NCBI RefSeq assembly: GCF_000716605.1
Contig: NZ_JNXE01000025.1
Coordinates: forward strand, 86,730 to 150,729
DNA: 64,000 bases
Direction of reading: 5' to 3'
Origin: Streptomyces sp. NRRL F-525
Lineage (GTDB): Bacteria; Actinomycetota; Actinomycetes; Streptomycetales; Streptomycetaceae
Below, in pieces: positions 1-8,666 of the stretch. Made by a program: the position numbers and the translations under genes. The number at the start of each line of letters is the position of its first letter. Positions within the stretch are counted from its first letter, which is position 1. Under the pieces are notes generated by a model that saw only the letters and a program-made list of their open reading frames with translations, was not told the DNA's origin and ran no database searches.

Positions 1-1007
1 AGCTGCTGGGCGGCAAGGCCGGCGACGTCATCATGGTCGACGCGGACAAGATGAAGAAGTGGGGCGCCTCCGGCTACCTCGCGGACCTCTCGAACGAGTC
101 GTGGGTCAGCTCCATATCCTCGGCGGCGAAGCCGTTCACGCGGAGCGACGGCAAGACGCTGGCCATGCCGATGGAGCTGATCGGCATCGGGCTCTACGCC
201 AACATGGACCTGCTGAAGAAGGCCGGGATCACCGAGGTCCCCGCCGACTGGCCGACGTTCCTCGCCGACCTCGCGAAGCTCAAGAAGGCCGGGATCACGC
301 CCATCTCGCTGCCGGACAAGGCGGGTTGGACCGGCAGCTCCATCTTCCAGGCGAGCGGTTCGACGACCGTCTACCAGAAGAACAAGCAGTGGGACGCGGA
401 CTTCCTGGCCGGCAAGGCGTCCTTCGGCTCGGACTGGAAGGAGCCGCTCGACCAGCTCAAGTCCCTTGGTGACAAGGGGTATGTGAACTGGAAGAACGAA
501 CTCGGCGTCGACGAGTGGTCCCAGGGCCCACAGGACTTCAGCGCCGGCAAGAGCGCGTTCTGGTACCAGGGTGCCTGGCAGGTCTCCAACATCAAGAAGG
601 CCGGTTTCCCGGTCTCGTTCGCGCCCTGGCCGGGCGGCGCCGCGGGCACCAAGCCGAACGCGATGCTGTTCTCCGGTACGGCGTGGGGCGTCAACTCCCA
701 GTCGCAGCACGCGGACGCGGCGAAGGAGTACGTCAAGTTCTGGTCGCAGAGCGCGAATCTGGCGAAGTACCTGGACGCCGAGCACGCCGAGTCCCCGTTC
801 ACGGGCGGCACCACGCCCGACTCGACGGAGACGACGATCTTCAACACCGCCTTCAACGAGGGCCGTTACCGCGTCCTCCCCTCCAACACCTGGTACGGCA
901 CCCAGGCGGAGACCGACACCGGCTCCAAGATCCAGTCGTTCCTGCTGGGCCAGTCCGACGCGGCGAAGACGCTGAAGGACATCCAGACCGCCGCGTCCGC
1001 CAAGTAG
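1..1007 (+). CDS. Sugar ABC transporter solute-binding protein, C-terminal part
   Basis: The window opens inside this gene: 334 codons are readable in the frame beginning at base 3, ending at TAG 1005-1007. The lipoprotein signal and first part of the protein lie outside. The visible part has the Trp/Tyr-rich segments (for example WYQGAWQVSNIKKAG and GTAWGVNSQSQ) of family 1 extracellular sugar-binding proteins. By family it would bind a sugar outside the membrane and hand it to the two permeases encoded next (1188-3045). No ATPase gene follows; Streptomyces importers of this class generally share the MsiK ATPase, which is inference here. The substrate cannot be read from sequence, but the downstream genes point to a sugar acid or a sugar oxidised to one. 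Confidence 0.93.
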   Translation, partial: LLGGKAGDVIMVDADKMKKWGASGYLADLSNESWVSSISSAAKPFTRSDGKTLAMPMELIGIGLYANMDLLKKAGITEVPADWPTFLADLAKLKKAGITPISLPDKAGWTGSSIFQASGSTTVYQKNKQWDADFLAGKASFGSDWKEPLDQLKSLGDKGYVNWKNELGVDEWSQGPQDFSAGKSAFWYQGAWQVSNIKKAGFPVSFAPWPGGAAGTKPNAMLFSGTAWGVNSQSQHADAAKEYVKFWSQSANLAKYLDAEHAESPFTGGTTPDSTETTIFNTAFNEGRYRVLPSNTWYGTQAETDTGSKIQSFLLGQSDAAKTLKDIQTAASAK

Positions 1008-1032
1008 CCGCATCTGTACGGACGTTGGGCTG

Positions 1033-1057
1033 CCCGGCCAGTCGAACAACGGCCGGG
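1033..1057 (+). terminator. Intercistronic stem-loop between binding protein and permeases
   Basis: CCCGGCC (1033-1039) and GGCCGGG (1051-1057) form a perfect 7-bp stem with an 11-base loop, 26 bases after the binding-protein stop. No T-run follows. Such hairpins in CUT1 operons commonly make the binding protein more abundant than the permeases by partial termination or 3'-end protection; that role is inferred. Confidence 0.5.
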
Positions 1058-1187
1058 TGGCCAGACCGGCGGGGTCATCGAACCGGCCGGTCGTACGGGA
1101 CCGCCGCGGCCCGCCAACTCCCGTCTCGCTCACCCCCGTTACGCCCACTCCCCCAAGGGGCCTGTCGGCCAAGGAGGTTGATCCCCC

Positions 1188-2060
1188 GTGTTCCACCGAC
1201 GGCGTGCCACCATGGCCGCCTTCCTGCTCCCCGCGATCGCCGTGTACGCACTCTTCATCCTGTATCCGCTGTTCAAGGGCGTGTACTTGAGCTTCACCGA
1301 CAGCGTCGGCGGCCCGATCTCCCACTTCGTCGGCACGGACCAGTACAAGGCGATGGCGGACGACTCACAGGTCTCCGCGGCCCTGTGGCACACGGTCCTC
1401 TACGCCGTCGTGGTCGTCGTCGTGCAGAACGGCCTCGGGCTGCTCTTCGCGTCGATGCTGTTCCGCCGCCCGAGGGTCCGAAAGGCCCTGAACGTCGTCC
1501 TGTTGACCCCGACGCTGATCTCGCCGCTGATGGCCGCGTTCATCTGGTCGTACCTCTTCGCACCGAACGGCGGCCTCAACGCGCTGCTCGACGGGGTCGG
1601 CCTCGGCGTGCTCAAGCACGTCTGGCTCGGCGACCCGTCCACCGCGCTGTACTCGGTGGCGACGGTCAACATCTGGATGTTCACCGGCTACTCGTGCGCG
1701 ATCTTCCTCGCCAGCTATATGAGCATGCCGACCGAACTCCTGGAGGCCGCCGCCCTCGACGGCGCGAGCGGCTGGCGGCGCTTCCGCAGCATCGAATGGC
1801 CGCTGCTGGCACCGGCGTTGACGGTCAACGTGACGCTCAGCCTGATCGGTTCGCTCAAGGTCTTCGAGTTCCCGCTCGTCCTGACCAACGGCGGCCCGGC
1901 CGGCGCCACCGACACCCTGACCCTGCTCGTGTACCGGAACATCTTCGGCGGCGGGAAGTTCGCCTACGGCGTCGCCCTCGCGGTGCTGCTCCTCATGACC
2001 GTGGTCGTCCTGTCCAGCGCGACCAACTCCCTGCTCAGACTGCGCGAACGGCGCGTGTGA
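1188..2060 (+). CDS. Sugar ABC transporter permease, MalF-like
   Basis: 290 aa integral membrane subunit of a CUT1-type sugar importer. GTG start at 1188 chosen because AAGGAGG lies at 1171-1177 with a 10-base gap. About six hydrophobic helices are visible, the first at residues 11-27. The EAA loop that docks the ATPase is present (EAAALDG starting near residue 186, followed by a Pro-Leu-Leu element). It pairs with the second permease at 2128 to form the channel. Length is usual for the family. Same operon as the binding protein; substrate unknown. Confidence 0.95.
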   Translation: MFHRRRATMAAFLLPAIAVYALFILYPLFKGVYLSFTDSVGGPISHFVGTDQYKAMADDSQVSAALWHTVLYAVVVVVVQNGLGLLFASMLFRRPRVRKALNVVLLTPTLISPLMAAFIWSYLFAPNGGLNALLDGVGLGVLKHVWLGDPSTALYSVATVNIWMFTGYSCAIFLASYMSMPTELLEAAALDGASGWRRFRSIEWPLLAPALTVNVTLSLIGSLKVFEFPLVLTNGGPAGATDTLTLLVYRNIFGGGKFAYGVALAVLLLMTVVVLSSATNSLLRLRERRV

Positions 2061-2127
2061 CGCCGTACGGACGCCTCCAAGGACGTACGCACCCCGTCGG
2101 CACCGTTGGAATCGGACGGATCACCCC

Positions 2128-3045
2128 ATGACCTCACCCCTCTCAACCACGGTCCCCGCGACCGAAGTTGGCCGCCCCACCGGGAAACGTGACGCGCCCC
2201 GGCCCCGCACCGCCGAGCCATGGACCCCGCGCAGGCTCGCCGCCGGGCTCGGCACCGCGGTGCTCTGTCTCGGCACGGTCCTCTTCGTGCTGCCGTTCGT
2301 GTTCACGATCGTCACCTCGCTGCGCACGGCGGCGGACGTGGCACGCTCCCCGCTGGGCGTGCCGCACTCCTTCACGCTGAAGAACTTCACGCAGGCCTTC
2401 AGCCAGATCCACTACGGCACCAGCACCCTCAACACCCTTCTGATCACCGGGCTTTCGTGCGCGTTGATCACGGTGCTGGGCGCGCTCGCGGGCTACCCGC
2501 TGGCTCGGATCACCGCGGGCTGGTCGACGGCGGTGTACCGGCTGTTCATCCTCGGCACGTCGATCCCGGTGTTCGTCGTCGTCGCCCCCCTGTACCTGCT
2601 GATGCGCGACCTGAACCTGCTGGACACCTACGCGGGCGTCGTCTTCATCTACACCGCGCTCAACCTGCCGTTGGCCGTGTTCTTCTACACCAGTTTCATC
2701 CGCCAGATCCCGACCGACCTGGAGGAGGCCGCGGCCCTCGACGGCTGCGGCGCGCTGCGCACGTTCTTCGTCATCATCCTGCCGCTGCTACGGCCGGTCA
2801 CCAGCACCCTGTTGACGTTCATCTCGCTCCAGATCTGGAACGACCTGCTGGTCCCGCTCGTATTCCTCCAGGACCCGGGCAAGCGCACGGTCATGGTGAA
2901 CGCGTACTCCTTCATCGACCCGCACACCGTGCAGCCGACCACCCTCTTCCCCGCGGCCCTGTTGGGCGTGCTGCCCCTCTTCGTCATCTTCATCTTCTTC
3001 CAGCGCCAGATGGTCGCCGGGATGTCGGCGGGAGCAGTGAAATGA
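2128..3045 (+). CDS. Sugar ABC transporter permease, MalG-like
   Basis: 305 aa second membrane subunit of the importer. An N-terminal cytoplasmic stretch of about 40 residues rich in Pro and Arg precedes six predicted helices. The EAA motif (EAAALDGCGALRTFF, beginning near residue 200) is the expected ATPase contact. The stop overlaps the aldolase start by four bases (ATGA at 3042-3045), indicating translational coupling between transport and catabolic genes and supporting a single transcription unit running to the lactonase-like gene. Confidence 0.95.
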   Translation: MTSPLSTTVPATEVGRPTGKRDAPRPRTAEPWTPRRLAAGLGTAVLCLGTVLFVLPFVFTIVTSLRTAADVARSPLGVPHSFTLKNFTQAFSQIHYGTSTLNTLLITGLSCALITVLGALAGYPLARITAGWSTAVYRLFILGTSIPVFVVVAPLYLLMRDLNLLDTYAGVVFIYTALNLPLAVFFYTSFIRQIPTDLEEAAALDGCGALRTFFVIILPLLRPVTSTLLTFISLQIWNDLLVPLVFLQDPGKRTVMVNAYSFIDPHTVQPTTLFPAALLGVLPLFVIFIFFQRQMVAGMSAGAVK

Positions 3046-3728
3046 CGGAGCATCACATTCTCGAACGGCCCGTTGTCACACCCCAGTTGACTGGCACCCG
3101 CGTCATGGCCATCCTCAGGTCGACCGACGCGGCCGGGCTGCCCGCCGCGGCCCGTGCGCTCGCGGCCGGCGGGGTCACCTGCCTGGAGGTCACCCTCACC
3201 ACCGGGGGCGCGCTGGACGCGATCGCCCGTATCAAGGACGAACTCGGCGCCTCCGTCTCGGTGGGCGCCGGTACGGTCCTCACCGCGGCCGACACCCGGG
3301 ACGCGCTGGCGGCGGGCGCAGAGTTCCTGGTCGCGCCCAACGTCGAACCGGACGTCATCCGGGCCGCCGCGGATCTCAACGTCCCCTTCTATCCAGGGGC
3401 TTGGACGGCGACCGAGGTGATCACCGCGTGGCGGGCGGGCGCGGCGGCCGTGAAACTCTTCCCGGCATGCACGGGCGGCCCGACCCACCTCGCCCAACTC
3501 CGCGCCCCGCTACCGGAGATACCGCTCATGGCGGTAGGCGGCGTGGACCTCGAAGCGGCGGGTCGGTACATGGCCGCGGGGGCGCTCGCCGTGGGCGTCG
3601 GCTCCCCGCTGCTGCACGGCGCCGACCGGGACCCCGCACCCGAGGCGCTGAGCGCTCTCACGGCACGGGCACGCGCACTGCTGAAGACGGTCAGGCCCGA
3701 CACCGGGGCCGAGGAGAAGCATCTGTGA
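3042..3728 (+). CDS. eda: 2-dehydro-3-deoxy-phosphogluconate (KDPG/KHG) aldolase
   Basis: 228 aa class I aldolase that cleaves KDPG to pyruvate and glyceraldehyde 3-phosphate in the cytoplasm. The Schiff-base lysine is in AAVKLFPA (K138) and the catalytic Glu in CLEVTLT (E49), matching the E45/K133 pair of E. coli Eda. The ATG lies within the preceding permease stop, and the stop overlaps the kinase GTG by four bases (GTGA 3725-3728). Placed directly before a PfkB-type kinase it forms the KDG kinase plus KDPG aldolase route used for galacturonate, glucuronate, gluconate or anhydrogalactose breakdown; which of these applies is not visible. Confidence 0.93.
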   Translation: MTEHHILERPVVTPQLTGTRVMAILRSTDAAGLPAAARALAAGGVTCLEVTLTTGGALDAIARIKDELGASVSVGAGTVLTAADTRDALAAGAEFLVAPNVEPDVIRAAADLNVPFYPGAWTATEVITAWRAGAAAVKLFPACTGGPTHLAQLRAPLPEIPLMAVGGVDLEAAGRYMAAGALAVGVGSPLLHGADRDPAPEALSALTARARALLKTVRPDTGAEEKHL

Positions 3729-4696
3729 ACACCCGTAAGCCTGTTGAGAGTGACGAGCCCTACCTCGTCACCGTGGGCGAGACCCTGGGCGTCCTGTCCG
3801 CCGCCGGGCCCGGCCCGCTCGCCCTGGGCACCACCCTGCGCCTCGGCATCGCCGGCGCGGAGTCGAACGTGGCGGTCGGCGTCAGCCGCCTGGGCGGCCG
3901 GGCGACATGGATCGGCCGGGTGAGCGACGACGAACTGGGTGAACTGGTCCTACGAGAGCTGCGGGCCGAGGGCGTCACGGCGCTGGCGGTCCGCGATCCG
4001 GCGCCAACTTCCCTGCTCCTCAAGGAGAAACGGACGAGTACGCAGCACCGGATGCGGTACTACCGGACCGCGACGGCAGGTGTCCGCCTGTCACCCGAGG
4101 ACATCCCGGAGGAGGTGGTGGCGGGGGCGGCGGCCCTCCACATCACCGGCATCACACCGGCGTTGGGGGACGGTCCGGCGCGGGCGGTCCGCCGTGCGGT
4201 GGATGTGGCAAGGGGCGCAGGGGTGTTGGTGTCGCTCGACATCAACTTCCGTTCCCTGCTCTGGAACGAGGCCGAGGCGAGGGAGGCGGTCCTGCCCCTC
4301 CTCCGGGACAGCGACCTGGTGTTCGCGGGCCCGCACGAGGCGCGGCTGGCGGTACCGGACCGCCACGAACCCGAGGAACTGGCCAAGGGGATCTGCGACT
4401 TGGGCCCGTCGGGTGCGGTGATCAAACTGGGCGCGGAGGGAGCTTTCGCGCTCGTCGACGGCCGGCCGTACCGCCAACCCGCGCTGCCTGCACGGGTCTA
4501 CGACTCGGTCGGTGCCGGAGATGCCTTTGTGGCGGGCTACTTGGCCGAGCTGCTGGCGGGCGCCGGTCCTGAAATCCGGCTGGACACGGCGGCCCGGCTG
4601 GGCGCGTTCGCGGTCGGCACGGAGGGCGACTGGGAGGGTCTGCCGCGCCGGGCCGAACTCGCTCTGCTGGATCACCACGACGACGTACTCCGCTGA
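3725..4696 (+). CDS. kdgK: PfkB-family sugar kinase, probable 2-keto-3-deoxygluconate kinase
   Basis: 323 aa ribokinase-fold kinase. The C-terminal PfkB signature is present (DSVGAGDAFVAGY) with the catalytic base at about D266, and a glycine-rich sugar-binding N-terminal part (GAESNVAVGVSRLGG). GTG start at 3725 overlaps the aldolase stop. KDG specificity is inferred from coupling to eda; sequence alone says only PfkB family. It would phosphorylate 2-keto-3-deoxygluconate to KDPG, the aldolase substrate. Confidence 0.85.
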   Translation: MNTRKPVESDEPYLVTVGETLGVLSAAGPGPLALGTTLRLGIAGAESNVAVGVSRLGGRATWIGRVSDDELGELVLRELRAEGVTALAVRDPAPTSLLLKEKRTSTQHRMRYYRTATAGVRLSPEDIPEEVVAGAAALHITGITPALGDGPARAVRRAVDVARGAGVLVSLDINFRSLLWNEAEAREAVLPLLRDSDLVFAGPHEARLAVPDRHEPEELAKGICDLGPSGAVIKLGAEGAFALVDGRPYRQPALPARVYDSVGAGDAFVAGYLAELLAGAGPEIRLDTAARLGAFAVGTEGDWEGLPRRAELALLDHHDDVLR

Positions 4697-4710
4697 GGGA
4701 CTGAACTCAT

Positions 4711-5802
4711 ATGTCACGAGAGACAGTTGACGATGCATCAATCATGGCTGGAACAGGGGTAGTTGTTGTCCTGACCGGTTCGTACACACCCGACACGGGT
4801 GGTGAGGGCGTCGGCGTGACGGCCCTGCGCTTCACGCCAGGGGACGGCGCTCTGAGTGTGGTGGACGCGGTGGCGGCGAGCGGTGCGTCGTACCTGGCGG
4901 CGCACCCGACCCTGCCCGTCGTCTATACGACGCACGAGTCGACGGCGGGTGCGGTGAGCGCGTTCGGTCTGCGGGAGGACGCGGCACCGGTACCGCTGGG
5001 AGCACCCCTGACCAGCGGCGGCGCGAACCCGTGCCACCTGACCGTCCACCCGGGCGGCGAGTACCTCCTCACCGCCAACTACGGCACGGACACGCTCCCC
5101 AGCACGGTGGCGGTCCACCGCCTGGACGCCGACGGCAGGCTCGTGGACCTGACGGACGTGGTCGAGCACAAGGGTTCGGGCCCGGTGACCGGCCGCCAGG
5201 AGGGCACGCATGCCCACCAGGTCGTCGTCGACCCGGCGGGCCGCTACGTCCTGGCGACCGACCTCGGCGCGGACACGGTGTTCACGTACGAACTGGACAC
5301 CAACGCGGGCAAGTTGAAGCTGGTGTCCGCCTCCCAACTCCGCCCGGGTTCCGGCCCCCGCCACCTCGCCTTCGCCCCGAGCGGCGACCTGGTCCTCAGC
5401 GCCGACGAACTCTCCTCGACGGTGACCTGCCACCGCTACGACGCCGAGACGGGCACCCTGCACGAGTTGTCGCGGGTGCCGGCGACGGCCGTAGAGGATA
5501 TCCCCAACCAGCCGGGTGGGATCGTAACTTCGGACTGCGGGCGATACGTCTGGGTCACCAATCGGGGTGCGGACACGGTGGCGGCGTTCCGGATCACGGG
5601 TTCGGAGCTCGCGCCGCTCGGTGAGGTTCCGAGCGGGGGTAGCTGGCCTCGGGGGCTGACCGCGGCGCCGGGGTGTCTGCTGGTGGCCAACCAACACAGC
5701 GGGACTGTCGCGGTGTTGGGGGTTGCGGGGGACGGGTCGTTGGTGGAGGCGGGGGCGGCGGTGGTCGCCGTGGCGTCGGTGGTGTGTGCGCTCGCCGTGT
5801 GA
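4711..5802 (+). CDS. Lactonase-family seven-bladed beta-propeller protein
   Basis: 363 aa protein of the 6-phosphogluconolactonase/YbhE-type propeller family. Family hallmarks seen: NPCHLTVHPGGEYLLTANYG, HAHQVVVDPAGRYVL, GSGPRHLAFAPSGD and PRGLTAAPGCLLVANQ, each one strand set of a blade. Start ATG 4711 has GAGGGA ten bases upstream; an internal ATG at 4744 lacks a ribosome site. It lies 14 bases after the kinase and is probably in the same operon, where a lactonase would open a sugar lactone ahead of dehydration and phosphorylation. No sugar-acid dehydratase gene is seen in the visible part of the operon. Confidence 0.85.
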   Translation: MSRETVDDASIMAGTGVVVVLTGSYTPDTGGEGVGVTALRFTPGDGALSVVDAVAASGASYLAAHPTLPVVYTTHESTAGAVSAFGLREDAAPVPLGAPLTSGGANPCHLTVHPGGEYLLTANYGTDTLPSTVAVHRLDADGRLVDLTDVVEHKGSGPVTGRQEGTHAHQVVVDPAGRYVLATDLGADTVFTYELDTNAGKLKLVSASQLRPGSGPRHLAFAPSGDLVLSADELSSTVTCHRYDAETGTLHELSRVPATAVEDIPNQPGGIVTSDCGRYVWVTNRGADTVAAFRITGSELAPLGEVPSGGSWPRGLTAAPGCLLVANQHSGTVAVLGVAGDGSLVEAGAAVVAVASVVCALAV

Positions 5803-5820
5803 CGGTCCGATCCGGCCGGG

Positions 5821-6372
5821 CTAGAGGTAGGAGTCCCTCAGGCCGCGGTCCACCGTGATGGTGGCGCGGTCCAGCGCGGGCAGCCCCAGGTGGTCACAGA
5901 TCAGCTGGGTCAACTGCTCCTCGTAGGTCTCGCTCCTGTGGTCCAGTCCGGCCGCCGTGATGAGGGGGGCCAGCTTGTTGGGCCAGTACGCCCCGGCGTA
6001 GTCGGGATCCTCGTAGTCGACGCAGGACGAGGCCTGGCCGTCCTTGTAGTGGTACGCGTGGGGTCCGTGGCCCTTGGCGATGGACGGGTTGGGGACGAAC
6101 ACCGTCAACTCCACGCCCTGAGAGCACAGTTCGCGGTAGTTGACGCCCTCGTAGTCGTTGCGGGCGGGGTTGAACATGTGGTGCACGATCACACCCCAGT
6201 CGCCGGGTGCCGGGGCCTTGCCGTAGGCGAACGGCGGGCGGTGTTGTGCGGACAGTCCTTCGGCGAGGGCGGCCGGGGCGATTCCCTTGAAGTAGACCAG
6301 GACGGTTTCGTCGTCTCCGGACCAGTCTTCGTCCATCCACGCCATGACGCCGTAGCGGATCCAACTACTCAT
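5821..6372 (-). CDS. Hypothetical protein, 183 aa
   Basis: Soluble, acidic protein with no signal peptide or membrane segment. N-terminus MSSWIRYGVMAWMDEDW, and several Trp/His/Tyr clusters in the middle (GDWGVIVHHMFNPARNDYEG, HAYHYKDG) that could ligate a metal, though no family motif was recognised. The start at 6372 is the first Met without an in-frame low-complexity extension; upstream in-frame codons exist but look non-coding. Convergent with the lactonase gene (18-base gap). Function unknown. Confidence 0.65.
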   Translation of the reverse strand: MSSWIRYGVMAWMDEDWSGDDETVLVYFKGIAPAALAEGLSAQHRPPFAYGKAPAPGDWGVIVHHMFNPARNDYEGVNYRELCSQGVELTVFVPNPSIAKGHGPHAYHYKDGQASSCVDYEDPDYAGAYWPNKLAPLITAAGLDHRSETYEEQLTQLICDHLGLPALDRATITVDRGLRDSYL

Positions 6373-6504
6373 GTCCGACAACGTATTGGACGCCACTGAC
6401 AAACCGGCGGACCTCGCCGCCGCACCGCCGCGCCGCCTTGGCACCCCCTCTACCCGACCCCAGCGTGATCGATGAACGCGCTCAGGGCACGCCCCGGGCC
6501 CGTA

Positions 6505-7356
6505 TCAGCGGAACGCGTCCACATGGCGCGCGGCCCAGTCCGCGAACGGGCGCGGGGCGCGGCCGAGGACCCGTTCGACGTCGGGGCTGATGCGCAGTTC
6601 GGCCGGGCTGGGGGAACCGAGGATGGTCAGGGTGTCCTCGGCGAGTTCCGCCGGCATGCTCTGGGACATGGCGGCCTTGGCCTCCTCGCGGGTGAGGTCG
6701 TGGAACCGTACCGGCGAGCCCAGCGCGGCGGCGATGGCCTCCGCCTGCCCACGCGGGGTGATCACCTCGGGGCCGGTCAACTCGTAGACCCCACCGGTGT
6801 GTTGGCCGTCCAGCAGACAGGCCGCCGCGACCTCGGCGATGTCCGCGGGGTCGACGATCGGCAGCCCGATGTCACCGAAGGGCGCGGCTACGGTCCCTCG
6901 CGTGCGGATGGACTCGGCCCACCACAGCGCGTTGGAGGCGAAGCCGCCCGGCCGCAGGATCGCCCACTCCAGGCCGGACTCCCGCAGTACGTCCTCCAGC
7001 GCGCGCATCGCGACCCGCGTCGCGCCGAACGGCCTGGTCGAGACGCCCTGGGTGGAGAGCAGGACGACCCTGCGGACCCCGGCGGCCTCGGCCACGCCGA
7101 TGATGTCGGCCGGGTTGGCCCCGGTGGCGTGCAGGTCGCCGGAGAGCAGCAGGAACAGCGCCTTCGCTCCGGTCAACTCGGGCTTGAGGCCTGCCGGTTG
7201 GGCGAGATCGGCGGCCACATGGCGGACGCCGTCCGGCAACGGCGCCGTAGGCGTCGGCGCGTGCCGCGACACCGCCGTCACCTGCTGCCCCGCCGCCGCC
7301 AACGCCCGCGTCAACGGCCGGCCAATGTTCCCGGTAGCCCCGGTCACCACGATCAT
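6505..7356 (-). CDS. NAD(P)H-binding NmrA-like oxidoreductase
   Basis: 283 aa atypical short-chain dehydrogenase. The Rossmann nucleotide motif opens the protein (MIVVTGATGNIGRPL), followed by the NmrA-type segment LLSTQGVSTRPFG and the ILRPGGFASN region. No Tyr-x3-Lys catalytic pair is evident at the usual place, as in many NmrA-like members. Start ATG 7356 has GGGAG at 7363-7367. It is transcribed divergently from the HxlR regulator at 7450, the usual arrangement for a redox or electrophile-responsive HxlR target gene. Confidence 0.88.
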   Translation of the reverse strand: MIVVTGATGNIGRPLTRALAAAGQQVTAVSRHAPTPTAPLPDGVRHVAADLAQPAGLKPELTGAKALFLLLSGDLHATGANPADIIGVAEAAGVRRVVLLSTQGVSTRPFGATRVAMRALEDVLRESGLEWAILRPGGFASNALWWAESIRTRGTVAAPFGDIGLPIVDPADIAEVAAACLLDGQHTGGVYELTGPEVITPRGQAEAIAAALGSPVRFHDLTREEAKAAMSQSMPAELAEDTLTILGSPSPAELRISPDVERVLGRAPRPFADWAARHVDAFR

Positions 7357-7417
7357 GTTCAGCTCCCTTGTCGCCTGTACTTCTACGGCCGTCACGCTAG
7401 GAGCTGGGCTAACTTTT

Positions 7418-7431
7418 GGTAAGGACATACC
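7418..7431. promoter_or_regulatory. Candidate HxlR operator between divergent genes
   Basis: GGTAaggacaTACC is an inverted repeat (4-bp arms, 6-base spacer) in the 93-base divergent region, with a second GGTAAG at 7436-7441. Position upstream of both starts fits an autoregulatory HxlR site. The arms are short, so this could be chance. Confidence 0.35.
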
Positions 7432-7449
7432 CCGAGGTAAGCTCATAAC

Positions 7450-7848
7450 ATGACGGAAGGCGTGCAGGAGAGAAGGGTCGAGCCGGGTCCGCGGTATGAG
7501 GTGTTTCACACCGACTGCCTCGCCCGCGACCTGGTCGACCACGTGACCAGCAGATGGGGCGTCTGGGTGCTGATCGCCCTGCGCGGCACCAGCCTCCGCT
7601 TCTACGAACTCCGCGAGAGCATCCAGGGCATCAGCGAGAAGATGCTCGCCCAGACCCTCCGCACCCTGGTCCAGGACGGCCTCCTCTGGCGCGAGGTCGA
7701 ACCGACGACACCGCCCCAAGTCACGTACGGGCTGACCGAGTTCGGCCGGGAGGTCGGCGAGCCGTTGTCGGAGCTGTTCGACCGGATCACGCGGCGGCTG
7801 TCGGCGGACGGCGCGGGACAGCGACCCCGACCCGGGGCCAATACCTAG
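7450..7848 (+). CDS. HxlR-family transcriptional regulator
   Basis: 132 aa winged-helix regulator. HxlR hallmarks: N-terminal Cys (HTDCLARDLVDHV, C22 region), SRWGVWVLIALRG, SLRFYELRESIQGISEKMLAQTLRTLVQDGLL as the recognition helix, and the wing VTYGLTEFG. The conserved Cys is the usual redox sensor in this family. Divergent from the NmrA-like reductase, which it probably represses. Confidence 0.93.
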   Translation: MTEGVQERRVEPGPRYEVFHTDCLARDLVDHVTSRWGVWVLIALRGTSLRFYELRESIQGISEKMLAQTLRTLVQDGLLWREVEPTTPPQVTYGLTEFGREVGEPLSELFDRITRRLSADGAGQRPRPGANT

Positions 7849-7963
7849 GCGCCTTCGAGCGGTAGGCGGTCGCGGCAGTACTGCGATTCCAGCCACGAGC
7901 AACATCTGCGGGCCCGTGACCGCGTCCAGTGCGACTTCGCGCGGCAGCTCCCAGTGCTCCCGC

Positions 7964-8602
7964 TCACCTCGCCCGTCCCCCGGGTCCCCCCACCCCCGCC
8001 AACACCTCCGCACAAGCCACCGCATAAGGCCATATCGCCGCCCCGATCTCCTCCGGCGTCCCCGGACAGTCCCGCCGTAGCCAATCCATGATCGTGCCCA
8101 GTACCGCGCCCGCCAGGAAGGCGGAGACCGGGTCGTGCGGGAAGTCTTCCGCGGCGGATTCCTCATCGGCGTCCAGGCCGCGGCTGATGCGGGCCGCCAG
8201 TGTGATCCGGTGGAGGAGGTGGTTGATCATGCGGGCGCTGCCCTCGTCGCAGAGGAGGGCCCGGTACAGGGCGGCGTTGGTGGCGACATGGGTGAACAGG
8301 GCCGGCAGGGGGTTCGGCAACGGCGCGCCGTCCGGGGTCAGTTGGCCGTGCGGGATCGGGGCTACGGCCACCAACTCGTCGTACGTCGACGTGCAGGCCG
8401 CCACCGCCAGGTCGTGGACGTCGGCGTAGTGCTCGTAGAACGTCGAGCGGTTGACGCCGGCGCGTTTGGTGAGGTCCGCGACGGATATCTGGCGCAGTTC
8501 GCGCTCGGTGATCAGGTCGCGGAGAGCGGATTCCAGGGCGGCGCGGGAGCGGAGGACCCGGCGGTCGGGGAGGCCGTGGCGTTCAGGGGGTTGCGCTGGC
8601 AT
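7964..8602 (-). CDS. TetR-family transcriptional regulator
   Basis: 212 aa. N-terminal HTH around residues 15-60 (ALESALRDLITERELRQIS, then the recognition helix AGVNRSTFYEHYAD); variable C-terminal ligand domain. Start ATG 8602 follows an in-frame upstream stretch that overlaps the divergent promoter, so the shorter start is preferred. Divergent from the alpha/beta hydrolase at 8667 with a 64-base spacer holding an operator-like palindrome. The 115 bases between its stop and the HxlR gene contain no gene I can support. Confidence 0.9.
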   Translation of the reverse strand: MPAQPPERHGLPDRRVLRSRAALESALRDLITERELRQISVADLTKRAGVNRSTFYEHYADVHDLAVAACTSTYDELVAVAPIPHGQLTPDGAPLPNPLPALFTHVATNAALYRALLCDEGSARMINHLLHRITLAARISRGLDADEESAAEDFPHDPVSAFLAGAVLGTIMDWLRRDCPGTPEEIGAAIWPYAVACAEVLAGVGGPGGRAR

Positions 8603-8636
8603 GCCGTAACAGTATTCTCCCCAACATCTGCTGGTT

Positions 8637-8654
8637 ATCCGACAGTTGTTGGAT
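8637..8654. promoter_or_regulatory. Candidate TetR operator
   Basis: ATCCGACA-GT-TGTTGGAT: two 8-base arms, one mismatch, centred between the TetR and hydrolase starts. A related half CCAACA lies at 8621-8626. The location directly before the hydrolase ribosome site (AGGAG 8655-8659) would allow repression of that gene. Confidence 0.5.
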
Positions 8655-8666
8655 AGGAGTCCCCCC

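Noticed and set aside
7849..7963. Possible gene remnant on the minus strand between HxlR and TetR genes
   Set aside because: An open frame with some hydrophobic character exists, but I could not match it to any family and it merges with frames antisense to the HxlR gene.
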